Source of the DNA: an uncultured Marinobacterium sp.
GTDB lineage: Bacteria; Pseudomonadota; Gammaproteobacteria; Pseudomonadales; Balneatricaceae
Direction of reading: 5' to 3'
NCBI GenBank assembly: GCA_947501565.1
Contig: CANMWJ010000024.1
Span: forward strand, 1 to 48,460
Length of the DNA stretch: 48,460 bases
Part shown: one piece after another, positions 32,601 through 41,561 of the stretch
Position numbering within the stretch: position 1 is the first letter of the stretch
Layout: each line of letters opens with the position of its first letter
Notes under the pieces: generated by a model
What the model was told of the DNA's origin: nothing
Seen by the model: the letters and a program-made list of their open reading frames with translations, nothing else
Database searches by the model: none
Position numbers and translations under genes: made by a program

Positions 32601-33011
32601 TTACGCCTGGGTGGATTTGAAACCCAGCATGCGGGAGATCATGATCGCCGGGCACCAGCCTGTGAACGCGGACTGCATCAGGCTCGCACCCACAACAGCG
32701 GTCACAATCAGCAGTTGGTTGGTCATGCCGCCGAACAGTACCAGGCCTACTGTAGCCAGTACGATGATGCCTGCGATGATATGTACACCCTGATTCACGG
32801 TCATGCCACCGGTGCTGCAGGATTCCGCTTTCAGGCCCATCATCTTGAAGATGGCAACGGCCGGACACCATTTAGTAAAGGCTGACTGCAGCAGGTTCAG
32901 GCCAACAAAGCCGGTCAGGTAGTACCATAGTTCGTTTACGTAGGTACCCAGAGCGAGACTTGCGAGGATTACAGTGCCTGCCATCAGGCGCAGAGCAGCA
33001 TTAATAGTCAT
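32601..33011 (-). CDS. Tandem DUF2892 (YgaP-like transmembrane) protein
   Basis: A 136-residue inner-membrane protein made of two similar halves of about 65 residues. Each has two hydrophobic spans and ends in a Q-S-A-F-T-x-W-C-P-A motif, with cysteines at both WCPA sites and one more in ESCSTGG. The repeats match DUF2892, the membrane domain of YgaP. In E. coli YgaP this domain is fused to a rhodanese and controlled by the ArsR-type repressor YgaV. Here the rhodanese part is absent. AGGAA lies 9 bases before the ATG. The promoter carries the same spacer palindrome as the RND operon, so both are probably controlled by the protein at 25622-25987. Confidence 0.85.
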   Translation of the reverse strand: MTINAALRLMAGTVILASLALGTYVNELWYYLTGFVGLNLLQSAFTKWCPAVAIFKMMGLKAESCSTGGMTVNQGVHIIAGIIVLATVGLVLFGGMTNQLLIVTAVVGASLMQSAFTGWCPAIMISRMLGFKSTQA

Positions 33012-33052
33012 TGATCGATTCCTGTTTTCAACGAAGGGTGAAATTGGCTTAT

Positions 33053-33080
33053 ATTATATATTAATAATATCTAATATAAA
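33053..33080 (-). promoter_or_regulatory. DUF2892 gene promoter with operator filling the spacer
   Basis: On the minus strand TTTATA (33075-33080) and TATAAT (33053-33058) are 16 bases apart. The spacer is the palindrome ATATTAG-ATATTA-TTAATAT (33058-33077), which differs from the 26227-26246 arms at one position. Promoter geometry is the same as at the RND operon. Confidence 0.7.
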
Positions 33081-33292
33081 GAGTGTAGTTAGACTGTAAT
33101 GATTGGTTTGAGAGATCCCTTATTTCTGCCCGTTATAGTTAACCGGTGAACCGCTAGACAACGGGCTGGGCACAGGTGTAATGCTTGGATATGCTGATGG
33201 CAGAACCTGTATCGAATGATCCAGACGGTACCTCGCTAAGTGAGCTTAGGCTAAGCTTGAGGCATCAGTTATCTCCGCACCAGGGAGTTGTT

Positions 33293-34231
33293 ATGTTCGC
33301 TATCAACCGCATTCTTGTGCATATCGACCAAGACGCTGACAACACGCAGGTTTTGCAACGCACTGCGCAACTTGCATCACAGACGCAAGCCTCCGTTGAA
33401 CTCTTCTGCGCCGCTTATAATCGTTCCCTGCAACAGTCTCATCTATTTGACAAAAAAGCTGAGCAGCACGCTGAACACGGTTACGTGAAATCGGTTGAGT
33501 CGAAACTGGAAGGTTACGCGAATCAGCTGGAACGTCTGGGGATCAGCTGTGGTGTGGATGTGTACTGGGAGAAGACCGGCGTAGAGGGGCTGATGCGTAA
33601 GGCATTGCGCGATCAGCCTGATCTGGTGATCTATCCCTTGCGGGCACACAAAAAGCTGGGGCAGTGGTTATCGGGTGATACCGAACAGCGCCTGATCCGG
33701 GAGTGCCCGGTGCCGTTGCTGCTGACCTACGGCGAAACCTGGCGGGAGCGGCCTCATATAGCGGCCTGCGTCGATCCATTCCATCACTGTGAGCAGCTGG
33801 AACGGCTGGATCATACGGTGCTCGATATCACTCAGGCGTTCTGCTCCCTGCTAGGCAGTGAGATGCAAGTGGTGCACAGTTACCATACGTTGCCGCACTC
33901 TGTGATCTTTGATGAACATGTCGTCACCGATTATGCAGCGCTGCAGCAAAAGGTGCAGGAGGATCACCGCAAGGTGCTGGATAAACTGCTGGCGTCCTAC
34001 GCGTTGGATATCCGCAACAGCCGGGTAAAAATTGTGGAAGGTGAGAGTCACAAGGCTCTGCCCAAGTATGCACGGCAGGAAAGTATCGATTTGATGGTGA
34101 TGGGACAGGTGGCGAAAAGCCCGTTGGACCGCTGGTTAACCGGCAGCACGGTTACTCGCGTGCAGCACCACCTGGAATGTGACCTGTTGGTGGTTAAACC
34201 ACCGGGCTTTGTGTGCCCGGTGGAGGAATAG
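33293..34231 (+). CDS. Tandem universal stress protein (UspE-like)
   Basis: A 312-residue cytoplasmic protein with two Usp domains (about 1-145 and 155-305). The start MFAINRILVHIDQD is chosen because AGGGAG lies 7 bases upstream and the first strand of the fold follows at once; the frame upstream to 33185 is not Usp-like. The second domain ends with LMVMGQVAKSPLDRWLTGSTVTRVQHHLECDLLVVKPPGF, containing a G-x2-x9-G-S/T-like nucleotide loop. UspE proteins help with stress survival, iron scavenging and motility in E. coli. No FNR box was found upstream. It faces the convergent xthA gene after 15 bases. Confidence 0.88.
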   Translation: MFAINRILVHIDQDADNTQVLQRTAQLASQTQASVELFCAAYNRSLQQSHLFDKKAEQHAEHGYVKSVESKLEGYANQLERLGISCGVDVYWEKTGVEGLMRKALRDQPDLVIYPLRAHKKLGQWLSGDTEQRLIRECPVPLLLTYGETWRERPHIAACVDPFHHCEQLERLDHTVLDITQAFCSLLGSEMQVVHSYHTLPHSVIFDEHVVTDYAALQQKVQEDHRKVLDKLLASYALDIRNSRVKIVEGESHKALPKYARQESIDLMVMGQVAKSPLDRWLTGSTVTRVQHHLECDLLVVKPPGFVCPVEE

Positions 34232-34246
34232 CAGTCTGGACCGTCG

Positions 34247-35062
34247 TTATAGCTTAAATTCAGCCCAGAGCGGTGCATGGTCTGAAGGTTTCTCCATCCC
34301 ACGGATCTCATAATCAACCCCGGCGCTCACACAGCTGCCCAGCAGTTCATCGGTGACCATGATGGCATCGATGCGCAGGCCACGTTTAGGTTCACGGTCA
34401 AAGCCGCGGGAGCGGTAGTCAAACCAGCTGAAGGTTTCACTGTTTTCAGGATGCAGGTGGCGGAAGGTATCGGTTAATCCCCAGCCTTTCAGTTTGCTGA
34501 GCCACTCACGTTCGATTGGCTGGAAGCTGGCCTTGCCGGTGCGCAACCAACGCTTACGGTTATCCTCACCGATACCGATATCGATATCCTCTGGCGAGAT
34601 GTTCAGGTCTCCCATCAACACCAGACGGGTGGACGAATCACAGTTTTCTTCCAGATGGATCTGCAGGTCTGCGTAGAACTTCTCTTTAGCCGGGAATTTG
34701 GTTTCGTGGCTGATGTTTTCACCCTGTGGGAAATAGCCATTCAGCACGGTGATAGAACCGCCGTTACCGTCACTGTATTCACCGATGATCATACGGCGCT
34801 GAGCGTCTTCTGCATCGGTGGCAAAGCCTTTTTGCAACGACAACGGTTTTTCACGGGAGATCAGGCATACCCCGTAATGGCCTTTCTGGCCGTGAAACTC
34901 CACGTGGTAACCCAGCGCTTCCACGTCGGCTACCGGAAACTCCTCGTCGGATACCTTGGTTTCCTGAATGCCGATTACATCCGGCTGGTATTTATCGATC
35001 ACAGCTTTGAGCTGGTGCAGACGGGCGCGCAGTCCGTTGACGTTAAAGCAAATGAGTTTCAT
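34247..35062 (-). CDS. xthA: Exodeoxyribonuclease III
   Basis: A 271-residue AP endonuclease/3'-5' exonuclease of base-excision repair. Catalytic motifs are all present: FNVNGLRAR near the start, GIQETKV with the metal-binding Glu, YFPQGEN, the LMGDLNISPEDIDI catalytic Asp/Asn pair, FSWFDYRS, and the C-terminal SDHAPLWAEF with the Asp-His pair. Length matches E. coli XthA (268). GGATAA precedes the ATG. It is a single-gene unit, convergent with the Usp gene. Confidence 0.96.
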   Translation of the reverse strand: MKLICFNVNGLRARLHQLKAVIDKYQPDVIGIQETKVSDEEFPVADVEALGYHVEFHGQKGHYGVCLISREKPLSLQKGFATDAEDAQRRMIIGEYSDGNGGSITVLNGYFPQGENISHETKFPAKEKFYADLQIHLEENCDSSTRLVLMGDLNISPEDIDIGIGEDNRKRWLRTGKASFQPIEREWLSKLKGWGLTDTFRHLHPENSETFSWFDYRSRGFDREPKRGLRIDAIMVTDELLGSCVSAGVDYEIRGMEKPSDHAPLWAEFKL

Positions 35063-35104
35063 CGGGTCTTATCCGTTAAAGAAGATGGCTAGAAGCGACA
35101 GAGT

Positions 35105-36001
35105 TTAACAAAAGTCCGGATGGGTGGAGATCCGTGCGCTGAAAAAGTCCAGAAAGCAACGTACTTTGGAGGGCAGATTGGGATTCTGCAGATAGAGGGC
35201 GTTGATCTCTACCGGTGGCGATACCGTATCCGGCAGTACTTGTTGCAAACGTCCCGTTTCAAGATCCTCCCGCACCAGCCAGTGGGGCAACATGGCGATG
35301 CCCAGCCCGCAGCGCGCGGTATCGTGCAGCGAATCCATGTTGTTGGTACTCAGGTTACCCGCAACCTGAATCGTTTCGTCACCCTTATTGGTTCGGAATC
35401 GCCAACGCCGCAGATCGCCCAGGCTGTATCCCAGGCAGTTGTGCTGATGGAGGTCGGATACCGAGGTCAGTGCGGGATGTTGGGCTACGTATTCCGGGGA
35501 AGCCACCAAAATACGCACGCTTCTTCCTATTGGTTTGGCGACGATACGGGAATCTTCCAACGAGCCGATACGGATCGCCAGATCCAATCCTTCGGCAACC
35601 AGATCAACGCGACGGGCATCCATGCGCAGCTCCAGTTCAATATCGGGATAGGCGGCCAGGAATGCAGGCACGTGGGGTACGATGTGTAAACGTCCGAATG
35701 AGAGGGAAGTACTGACCCGCAACTGCCCGGAGGGGTGGCGTTCTGCATCGGCGGTTTTCTGCTCCAGCTGCGCCAGCTCAGACAGAAGGCGCAGGCAACC
35801 CTCGTAATAATCGGTGCCTGCGTCGGTCAGGCTGAGGTTGCGCGTGGTGCGGTTGATCAGTTTGGTTTTCAGGCGGTTCTCCAGCGCAGCGATCTGTTTG
35901 CTGACGGTGGACTGAGAGATCCCCTGCTCGCGGGCGACCTGCGAGAAACTGCCGCTTTCAATCACCCGCACAAAGAGCTGCATTGCCTGTAACTTGTCCA
36001 T
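35105..36001 (-). CDS. LysR-family transcriptional regulator
   Basis: A 298-residue regulator of the common LysR type. The N-terminal winged helix (1-60, MDKLQAMQLFVRVIESGSFSQVAREQGISQSTVSKQIAALE, given in part) leads into a periplasmic-binding-protein-like effector domain (about 90-290). It belongs to the large subgroup near PecT/DmlR-like regulators (TRNLSLTDAGTDYYEGC). It is divergent from the DsbA-like isomerase and GST genes, with a TCAGG/CCTGA inverted repeat in the 103-130 base gap. Control of those genes is therefore likely. The inducer is unknown. Confidence 0.9.
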   Translation of the reverse strand: MDKLQAMQLFVRVIESGSFSQVAREQGISQSTVSKQIAALENRLKTKLINRTTRNLSLTDAGTDYYEGCLRLLSELAQLEQKTADAERHPSGQLRVSTSLSFGRLHIVPHVPAFLAAYPDIELELRMDARRVDLVAEGLDLAIRIGSLEDSRIVAKPIGRSVRILVASPEYVAQHPALTSVSDLHQHNCLGYSLGDLRRWRFRTNKGDETIQVAGNLSTNNMDSLHDTARCGLGIAMLPHWLVREDLETGRLQQVLPDTVSPPVEINALYLQNPNLPSKVRCFLDFFSARISTHPDFC

Positions 36002-36034
36002 AGATCACGTGCCTGTTGATGTTTATTTATGCTT

Positions 36035-36057
36035 TCAGGGAATAATTATTATCCTGA
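36035..36057. promoter_or_regulatory. Possible LysR-type operator
   Basis: TCAGG and CCTGA form an inverted repeat with an AT-rich 13-base centre (itself containing AATAATTATT). It lies between the divergent LysR gene and the DsbA-like gene, the usual place for a LysR binding site. Confidence 0.45.
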
Positions 36058-36131
36058 GCCGGGTAATTATCAAAGCCCTGTTCATGGATTAGGCTGAATG
36101 GAAGGTGATTAGAGCAGATAGGACACTCGTG

Positions 36132-36719
36132 ATGAGCACAAAGCAGGTAGAGATCTATTACAACTTCCGCAGCCCGTACTGTTATCTGGCTTCCAAGCGG
36201 ATGTTTGATGTTCTGGAGAAGTATGACATCGATATCCTATGGCGTCCTTTCTCCGGTTGGGATGGCCGTTCCGAGCCACAGAGACAGAAATCGAAGTTGC
36301 GGGTTGTGCGTCAGGACGTAAAACGCTTCTGTACACGCATGGAGATCCCTTTTACACCACCGCCGATGCATACCGATGGCACTAACGCAGGCCTTGTTTC
36401 AATGCTGGCTGAGGAACAGGGTAAGCTCGGCGCATGGGTCAAAGCCGTTATGCACGCAGAGTGGGGTGAAGGGCAGGATATCGGTGATCAGGCGGTGTTG
36501 ATTGCAGTCGGCGAATCGATCGGGCTCAGTGCTGCGCAGGTGATAGACGCGCTGGGTAACGCTCAGTATCAGGAACAGATGGCACAGCACTGGCAGCAGG
36601 CTCAGGAAGCCGGAGTATTTGGTGTGCCGACTTTTGTCGTGGGCGAGGAACTGTTCTGGGGTAATGACCGTCTCGATTTTCTGGCGGATTATCTGGGTGA
36701 GCTGGGGCTGGGCAAATGA
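36132..36719 (+). CDS. DsbA-family oxidoreductase / 2-hydroxychromene-2-carboxylate isomerase-like
   Basis: The protein is 195 residues from this ATG, with a thioredoxin-like fold and helical insertion as in the kappa-GST/HCCA isomerase branch. The start of the domain is VEIYYNFRSPYCYLASKRMFD, where the active-site segment is SPYCYL and not CxxC. The later GVPTFVVGEELFWGNDRLDFL contains the cis-Pro and the F-x-G-x-DR motif typical of the HCCA isomerase group. It probably uses glutathione. An upstream GTG (36105) is in frame and cannot be excluded. It overlaps the following GST gene by 4 bases, so the two are coupled. Confidence 0.85.
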   Translation: MSTKQVEIYYNFRSPYCYLASKRMFDVLEKYDIDILWRPFSGWDGRSEPQRQKSKLRVVRQDVKRFCTRMEIPFTPPPMHTDGTNAGLVSMLAEEQGKLGAWVKAVMHAEWGEGQDIGDQAVLIAVGESIGLSAAQVIDALGNAQYQEQMAQHWQQAQEAGVFGVPTFVVGEELFWGNDRLDFLADYLGELGLGK

Positions 36720-37444
36720 ACAGCGTGTCTGACACGGGCGCCCCAACCGCGTTGCGACTTTACGAGCGCGACGACTGTCCATTTTGCTGGAAAGTCCGTC
36801 TTGCGCTGGCTGCGCTGAAGTTGCCCTACGAATCCATTCAGGTGGAACTAGGCGAGAAACATCCAGATGTCATCGCGCTCAGTCCGGAAGGGCGTAGCTC
36901 AGTGCCCGTGCTGGTGGATGGTGATCAGGCGATCTGGGAATCAACAGTGATTCTGGAATACCTGGCGGACCGTTACGACACTGCAAACCAGTTATTGCCG
37001 AAAGAACCTGAGTTGCGTGCCAAGGCGCGTTTGCTGGTGACCTTTTCTGATCAGATTATCGGTCCGGGCTTGCGCCGTGTGATCTTTGAAAAACGCAGTA
37101 AACCCCAGGATGAATGGGATATGTCAGAGATCGAGCAGGGCATGCAGATGTGGCAGAACCGGATGGCGGAGCTGGAAACCTGGCTGGCAGGAGAGGCGTT
37201 TTTTGTTGGCGGACGTTTTTCTGTGGTCGAGTGTGCCCTGTTGCCGCGTTTTGCGCTGGCCTATCTTTACGGTGCGGGTGTCAGCCAAAACACCCCGGCG
37301 CTCTACCGCTGGTTTCAGCATCTTAAGAACAGCTCGGATTTTCTCTCCGTGGCTCCGGCAACGGTTCCGCAGTATGGTGGTTACCATATCCCCCAGTGGG
37401 GTCAGCAGCGGCAGTCCCATAGGCTGACGCAATCTGACTGTTAA
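36716..37444 (+). CDS. Glutathione S-transferase family protein
   Basis: A 242-residue GST. The thioredoxin-like N-terminal domain carries ERDDCPFCWKVRLALA, with a CPFC motif (residues 20-23) like that of glutaredoxins and omega-class GSTs, then SSVPVLVDGDQAIWES for glutathione binding. The C-terminal helical domain follows from about residue 100. The ATG overlaps the stop of the preceding gene (ATGA). Together with the DsbA-like protein and the glutathione reductase gene that follows 77 bases later, it forms a glutathione-related group under a divergent LysR regulator. Confidence 0.88.
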   Translation: MNSVSDTGAPTALRLYERDDCPFCWKVRLALAALKLPYESIQVELGEKHPDVIALSPEGRSSVPVLVDGDQAIWESTVILEYLADRYDTANQLLPKEPELRAKARLLVTFSDQIIGPGLRRVIFEKRSKPQDEWDMSEIEQGMQMWQNRMAELETWLAGEAFFVGGRFSVVECALLPRFALAYLYGAGVSQNTPALYRWFQHLKNSSDFLSVAPATVPQYGGYHIPQWGQQRQSHRLTQSDC

Positions 37445-37521
37445 GGGAATTCTATTGGTAGTTTGTCTGGTCGCAGGATAGAGTTACGCTGCAACTGACA
37501 TAAAGCATAAGGAGCCGCATC

Positions 37522-38880
37522 GTGGCAGAGTTTGATTTTGACCTTTTCGTGATTGGCGCAGGTTCAGGTGGTGTGCGCGCCGGTCGTATGGCCGCTGCTA
37601 TGGGCGTACGGGTTGCCGTCGCCGAGGACCGTCATCTGGGTGGCACCTGTGTCAACGTGGGCTGCGTACCCAAGAAACTGTTTGTCTATGCGTCTCACTA
37701 TGCGGAAGATTTCGAAAACGCGCGTGGTTTCGGTTGGACCGCAGGTGAAACCGGGTTTGATTGGCCAACCCTGCGTGATAACAAAACCAAAGAGATTGAA
37801 CGTCTCAACGGTATCTACCGCAACTTGCTGGTAAACGCCGGCTGTGAACTGATCGAAGGACGCGCAACGCTGGTGGATGCTCACACCGTGGCGGTGGGCG
37901 ATAAAACCTATACCGCCGAGCGCATTCTGGTTGCTGTAGGTGGTTGGCCGAATGTACCGGCGTTTCCGGGCAGCGAGCACGTGATCAGCTCCAACGAAGT
38001 GTTCTATCTGGATGAGTTCCCGAAACGTGCCATCGTTGTTGGCGGTGGTTATATCGCGGTTGAGTTTGCCGGTATTTTTGCGGGTCTTGGTGCCAAAACT
38101 GATCTGATCTACCGCGGTGACATGTTCCTGCGTGGCTTTGATAACGAAGTGCGTGAGTTCACTGCGCAGGAAGTCGCTAAGAAAGACGTGAATCTGCGTT
38201 TCAACAGCAACATCACGGCGATTGAAAAGCAGGATGATGGTTCATTGGTAGCTACACTGACCGACGGCTCTACTCTGGAAGCAGACGTGATCATGTATGC
38301 GACCGGCCGTAACCCGAAAGTGCAGGGGTTGGGTCTGGAAGCGCTGGACATTGAGCAGGGTAAAAACGGTGCAATCATCGTTAACGATCAGTTCCAGACC
38401 AACGTGCCGTCTCTATACGCGATCGGTGATGTGATCGACCGTGTTCAGCTGACTCCGGTGGCTCTGGCTGAAGGTATGGCGCTGGTGCGTAACCTGTACG
38501 GCGGTCAGGATCAGAAAGTTGATTATGACCTGATCCCAACGGCGGTTTTCTGTCAGCCGAACATTGGTACTGTGGGCCTGACTGAAGAGCAGGCGCGCGA
38601 GCGTTACGAAAACGTAGATGTGTACAAATCCAGCTTCCGTGCAATGAAACACACGTTAAGTGGCAGTGACGAGAAAACCTTTATGAAGATGCTGGTAGAT
38701 CGTGACAGCGACAAAGTACTGGGTGTGCACATGGTTGGACCAGACGCGGGTGAGATCATTCAGGGCATCGGCGTGGCGCTGAAGGCGGGCGCAACCAAGG
38801 CGGTGTTCGATTCTACTATCGGTATCCACCCAACGGCCGCAGAAGAGTTCGTGACCATGCGTGAGCCTGTGAAGTCTTAA
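37522..38880 (+). CDS. gor: Glutathione-disulfide reductase
   Basis: A 452-residue FAD/NADPH enzyme that regenerates GSH from GSSG. The FAD-binding [11 protein letters not shown] (12-22) is followed by the redox-active CVNVGC (Cys43, Cys48). An NADPH-binding [12 protein letters not shown] region lies near 175, ATGRNP near 265, and the C-terminal HPTAAEE carries the catalytic His-Glu. Length is the family standard. Translation starts at GTG with AAGGAG upstream at 8 bases. A strong terminator follows the stop. Confidence 0.96.
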   Translation: MAEFDFDLFVIGAGSGGVRAGRMAAAMGVRVAVAEDRHLGGTCVNVGCVPKKLFVYASHYAEDFENARGFGWTAGETGFDWPTLRDNKTKEIERLNGIYRNLLVNAGCELIEGRATLVDAHTVAVGDKTYTAERILVAVGGWPNVPAFPGSEHVISSNEVFYLDEFPKRAIVVGGGYIAVEFAGIFAGLGAKTDLIYRGDMFLRGFDNEVREFTAQEVAKKDVNLRFNSNITAIEKQDDGSLVATLTDGSTLEADVIMYATGRNPKVQGLGLEALDIEQGKNGAIIVNDQFQTNVPSLYAIGDVIDRVQLTPVALAEGMALVRNLYGGQDQKVDYDLIPTAVFCQPNIGTVGLTEEQARERYENVDVYKSSFRAMKHTLSGSDEKTFMKMLVDRDSDKVLGVHMVGPDAGEIIQGIGVALKAGATKAVFDSTIGIHPTAAEEFVTMREPVKS

Positions 38881-38904
38881 TCTGTCTCAGACTCTGTTGT
38901 AACG

Positions 38905-38934
38905 AAAAAGGGCAGCCATCGGCTGCCCTTTTTT
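38905..38934. terminator. Terminator after gor
   Basis: AAAAGGGCAGCC-ATC-GGCTGCCCTTTTTT makes a perfect stem with A and T runs on both sides, so it probably serves gor and the convergent cyclase gene. Confidence 0.85.
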
Positions 38935-38958
38935 ATAAATCACGTTTGGTTGGTGCTG

Positions 38959-39978
38959 TTAACCGCTCACCTGAACCTGATTGCGGCCGTTTTCTTTAGC
39001 GGCGTACAACGCTTTATCGGCACGTTCCACCAGATTCTCGATGGTCTCTCCCGGCTGGTTCTGGGCGATACCAAATGAAGCGGTGATCGAGCTGATCACT
39101 TCACCTGATTTCTTCTGCTTGATACGGATCGCCTGGATCTTCTCGCGCAGGAAGTTAGCCAGTTCTGATGCATCATTCACGGTGGTGGCTGGCATCAGTA
39201 CAGCAAACTCTTCACCGCCGAAACGTACCGGTAGCATCGGCTGCTTGCAGGTTTCCATCAGCAGCTTGCCAACGTACTGCAGAACCTTGTCACCCATCAG
39301 GTGGCCATAGGTGTCGTTAAATTTCTTGAAGTGATCCACATCGACCATTACCAGAGTCACGCCGCCTTTGGCCTCGCCGTGCAGCAGGGTGCTGAGTTCA
39401 GCTTCGAACACGCGACGGTTGAACAGGCCTGTTAATGGATCAACACGGGCATCCTGGCGGGTTTTATCCAGCTCTGCCTTCAGGGCTTCGATCTCCGCCT
39501 GGGCTTCGTCGATGCGAGATTGGAAGCGCTGGGTGCTGACGCTAATCTCTTCCGTTTTGCTTGCCAGGGTGTGGATGATGCTTTCCAGTGGCAGCTCCTG
39601 ATCGCTTTCACCCTTGAGGGCGGACAGGCTGTCCTGCAAAACATCGGAATAATCTTTGGTGTTTTCTACCGTCTCTGCAGCGTGTTCATGCAGGTTGTTG
39701 ACCAGTGCAATCAGACCGGCTTGTACGTTTTCCGCGCTATCGATCTCATCTTTGATCATATGTTCGCGGAACATCTGCTCGCCTACCAGGCTTGGACAGG
39801 TGCCATAGGTGGTCAGCGTTTTGTCCAGTTCCTGGTTTAACTCGGGTACACGTTTGGAAACATAGGTATACCACAGTGCATAGTTCAGCGGATTAGGCGG
39901 AATATTATGCTTTACCATAAGTGGAACTGCCTGGCGCAAGTACTCTGCCGCCTGGCCTGAATTTTCTGCGAATTTCAT
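38959..39978 (-). CDS. Soluble diguanylate cyclase with helical N-terminal domain (GGEEF)
   Basis: The protein is 339 residues from the ATG with AAGGGG upstream; the longer frame to 40059 adds only non-conserved sequence. The N-terminal domain (about 1-165) is helical and includes VKHNIPPNPLNYALWYTYVSK, which I recall from a group of pseudomonad-type cyclases. A coiled-coil stretch (about 135-175) leads to the GGDEF domain (about 180-338) with an intact GGEEF and VDHFKKFNDTYGH. No RxxD inhibitory site is at the expected spacing. No membrane segment is seen. It should make c-di-GMP without product inhibition; the input signal is unknown. Confidence 0.9.
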   Translation of the reverse strand: MKFAENSGQAAEYLRQAVPLMVKHNIPPNPLNYALWYTYVSKRVPELNQELDKTLTTYGTCPSLVGEQMFREHMIKDEIDSAENVQAGLIALVNNLHEHAAETVENTKDYSDVLQDSLSALKGESDQELPLESIIHTLASKTEEISVSTQRFQSRIDEAQAEIEALKAELDKTRQDARVDPLTGLFNRRVFEAELSTLLHGEAKGGVTLVMVDVDHFKKFNDTYGHLMGDKVLQYVGKLLMETCKQPMLPVRFGGEEFAVLMPATTVNDASELANFLREKIQAIRIKQKKSGEVISSITASFGIAQNQPGETIENLVERADKALYAAKENGRNQVQVSG

Positions 39979-40193
39979 ACCACCCCTTCGCGTATCACAG
40001 ACACGGGTATTCTGCCCTGAACAATCCGCTTGAACTGTTCGGCGAATAAACCCTCTCACAAATTAACAGGTACTGGCTTTGCTACAATACCTTTTACCCT
40101 TACAAAACAACCGAGGTAGCTTTACCCCTTAACAATTGAGTATCGGCAGTTCGCTCAATTACTTAAAAATAAATTGCATGGGAGGCAGGGTCA

Positions 40194-41474
40194 ATGAAGA
40201 TCGTCTATCTGCCTGTGATGCTGGCGTTGCTGTTTACTACCACAACCAGTTACGGACAAAGTGATCCCTGTGGTGTTATATCGTCTCTGACAGGATGCGC
40301 AGATGAAATAAAGCCAGATTCATGGCCGGGCGTCGAGCAACAAAGCCCAAACGTACATTTTGTATCGTTGGACGATGCAATCTCTCATTACCGACGCCTT
40401 GCTCAGCAAGGCGACTGGCCCCGGCTAAAGGGGCGTTTTCTATTGAAAGAGGGAAAACAGCATAAGCAGGTTTCCCGTATTCGTGAACGCTTACGTATTC
40501 TGGGTGACTACCACTCGGACTCTCCTTTGGAAAATCCCAACCTTTTTGATCCCTGTCTGACCTCAGCGGTGGAAGCATTTCAGCGCCGACATGGCCTCAA
40601 GATCGACGGTATTGTGGGGCCGGAGACACGCCGAGCCCTGAATGTTACACCTCGCGAACGATGGCATCAGCTGCTGGTGAATAAACAGCGGGAGTTGGCA
40701 GATATCACGGTGGAGGATCAGGACTTTATCGAGATCAATATCCCCGATTACAGCCTGCGTTACTTTCGCGGTGATGAGCTGCTGGCAGAGATGCGTGTGA
40801 TCGTTGGTCGAAAAGACCGACCGACACCTATTATCAACAGCACAATGAGTGCAGTGGAGTTCAATCCGGACTGGAATGTGCCCAGAAGTATCGCCTTGGA
40901 GGATATATTGCCAAAACTCCAGCATGAGCGGGAACAGTTTGACCGGCTTGGTGTGAAACTGGTCAAAGGCTGGCATCAGGAGCCCAATGTGGTGCCCGTC
41001 GAACAGCTGGAACTGGCGCGTTTTTATCAGGGGGATCTGGGGTTGCAGTACCGCTTCTGGCAGCCGCCTGGACAGAGTAATCCCCTGGGGCAGATGAAGT
41101 TTGTCTTTCCGAATAATTTCTCCGTTTATATGCATGGCACGCCGGTGAAGCACCTGTTTGACGAAACACAGCGTACCTTCAGTTCGGGCTGCATCCGGGT
41201 TGAGCATCCGCGTTTACTGGCCGATCTGCTGTTTGAAAGGCAGGTGAAGGACGAGCAGTTTAGTATTGATGAGGAGTTGGCAGAGGAGGCCTCCAGTGTG
41301 AGCAATCTGTCGGGAGAGGTCGCCTTTTTTACCCGATACCGTACGGCCTGGCTTGATCGCGATACTGGCATACTCAATTTTCGCGCCGATGTTTATAAAC
41401 GGGATCGCAACGAGCTGGCGATGCCCACGTTGTCTGAGCATCGTGAAAAAGACGAGAACAGCCTGACGAACTGA
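40194..41474 (+). CDS. L,D-transpeptidase of the YcbB (LdtD) type
   Basis: A 426-residue exported enzyme. Residues 1-21 are a signal peptide. A peptidoglycan-binding domain (about 95-150, AFQRRHGLKIDGIVGPETRRALN) precedes the YkuD catalytic domain (about 175-345). The active site is HGTP at 314-317 and SSGCIRV at 330-336, with nucleophile Cys333. Such enzymes make 3-3 cross-links in peptidoglycan or attach lipoproteins. It is shorter than E. coli YcbB (615 residues), mainly N-terminal to the catalytic part. GGGAGG precedes the ATG. Confidence 0.92.
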   Translation: MKIVYLPVMLALLFTTTTSYGQSDPCGVISSLTGCADEIKPDSWPGVEQQSPNVHFVSLDDAISHYRRLAQQGDWPRLKGRFLLKEGKQHKQVSRIRERLRILGDYHSDSPLENPNLFDPCLTSAVEAFQRRHGLKIDGIVGPETRRALNVTPRERWHQLLVNKQRELADITVEDQDFIEINIPDYSLRYFRGDELLAEMRVIVGRKDRPTPIINSTMSAVEFNPDWNVPRSIALEDILPKLQHEREQFDRLGVKLVKGWHQEPNVVPVEQLELARFYQGDLGLQYRFWQPPGQSNPLGQMKFVFPNNFSVYMHGTPVKHLFDETQRTFSSGCIRVEHPRLLADLLFERQVKDEQFSIDEELAEEASSVSNLSGEVAFFTRYRTAWLDRDTGILNFRADVYKRDRNELAMPTLSEHREKDENSLTN

Positions 41475-41561
41475 TTATTGTTCGACCAATTTGTCAATTG
41501 CGGATGATATATCGGCTGCGTAGACTGCTGGGTTTCCATCACGAAGTCTAAGGGAATTGGC

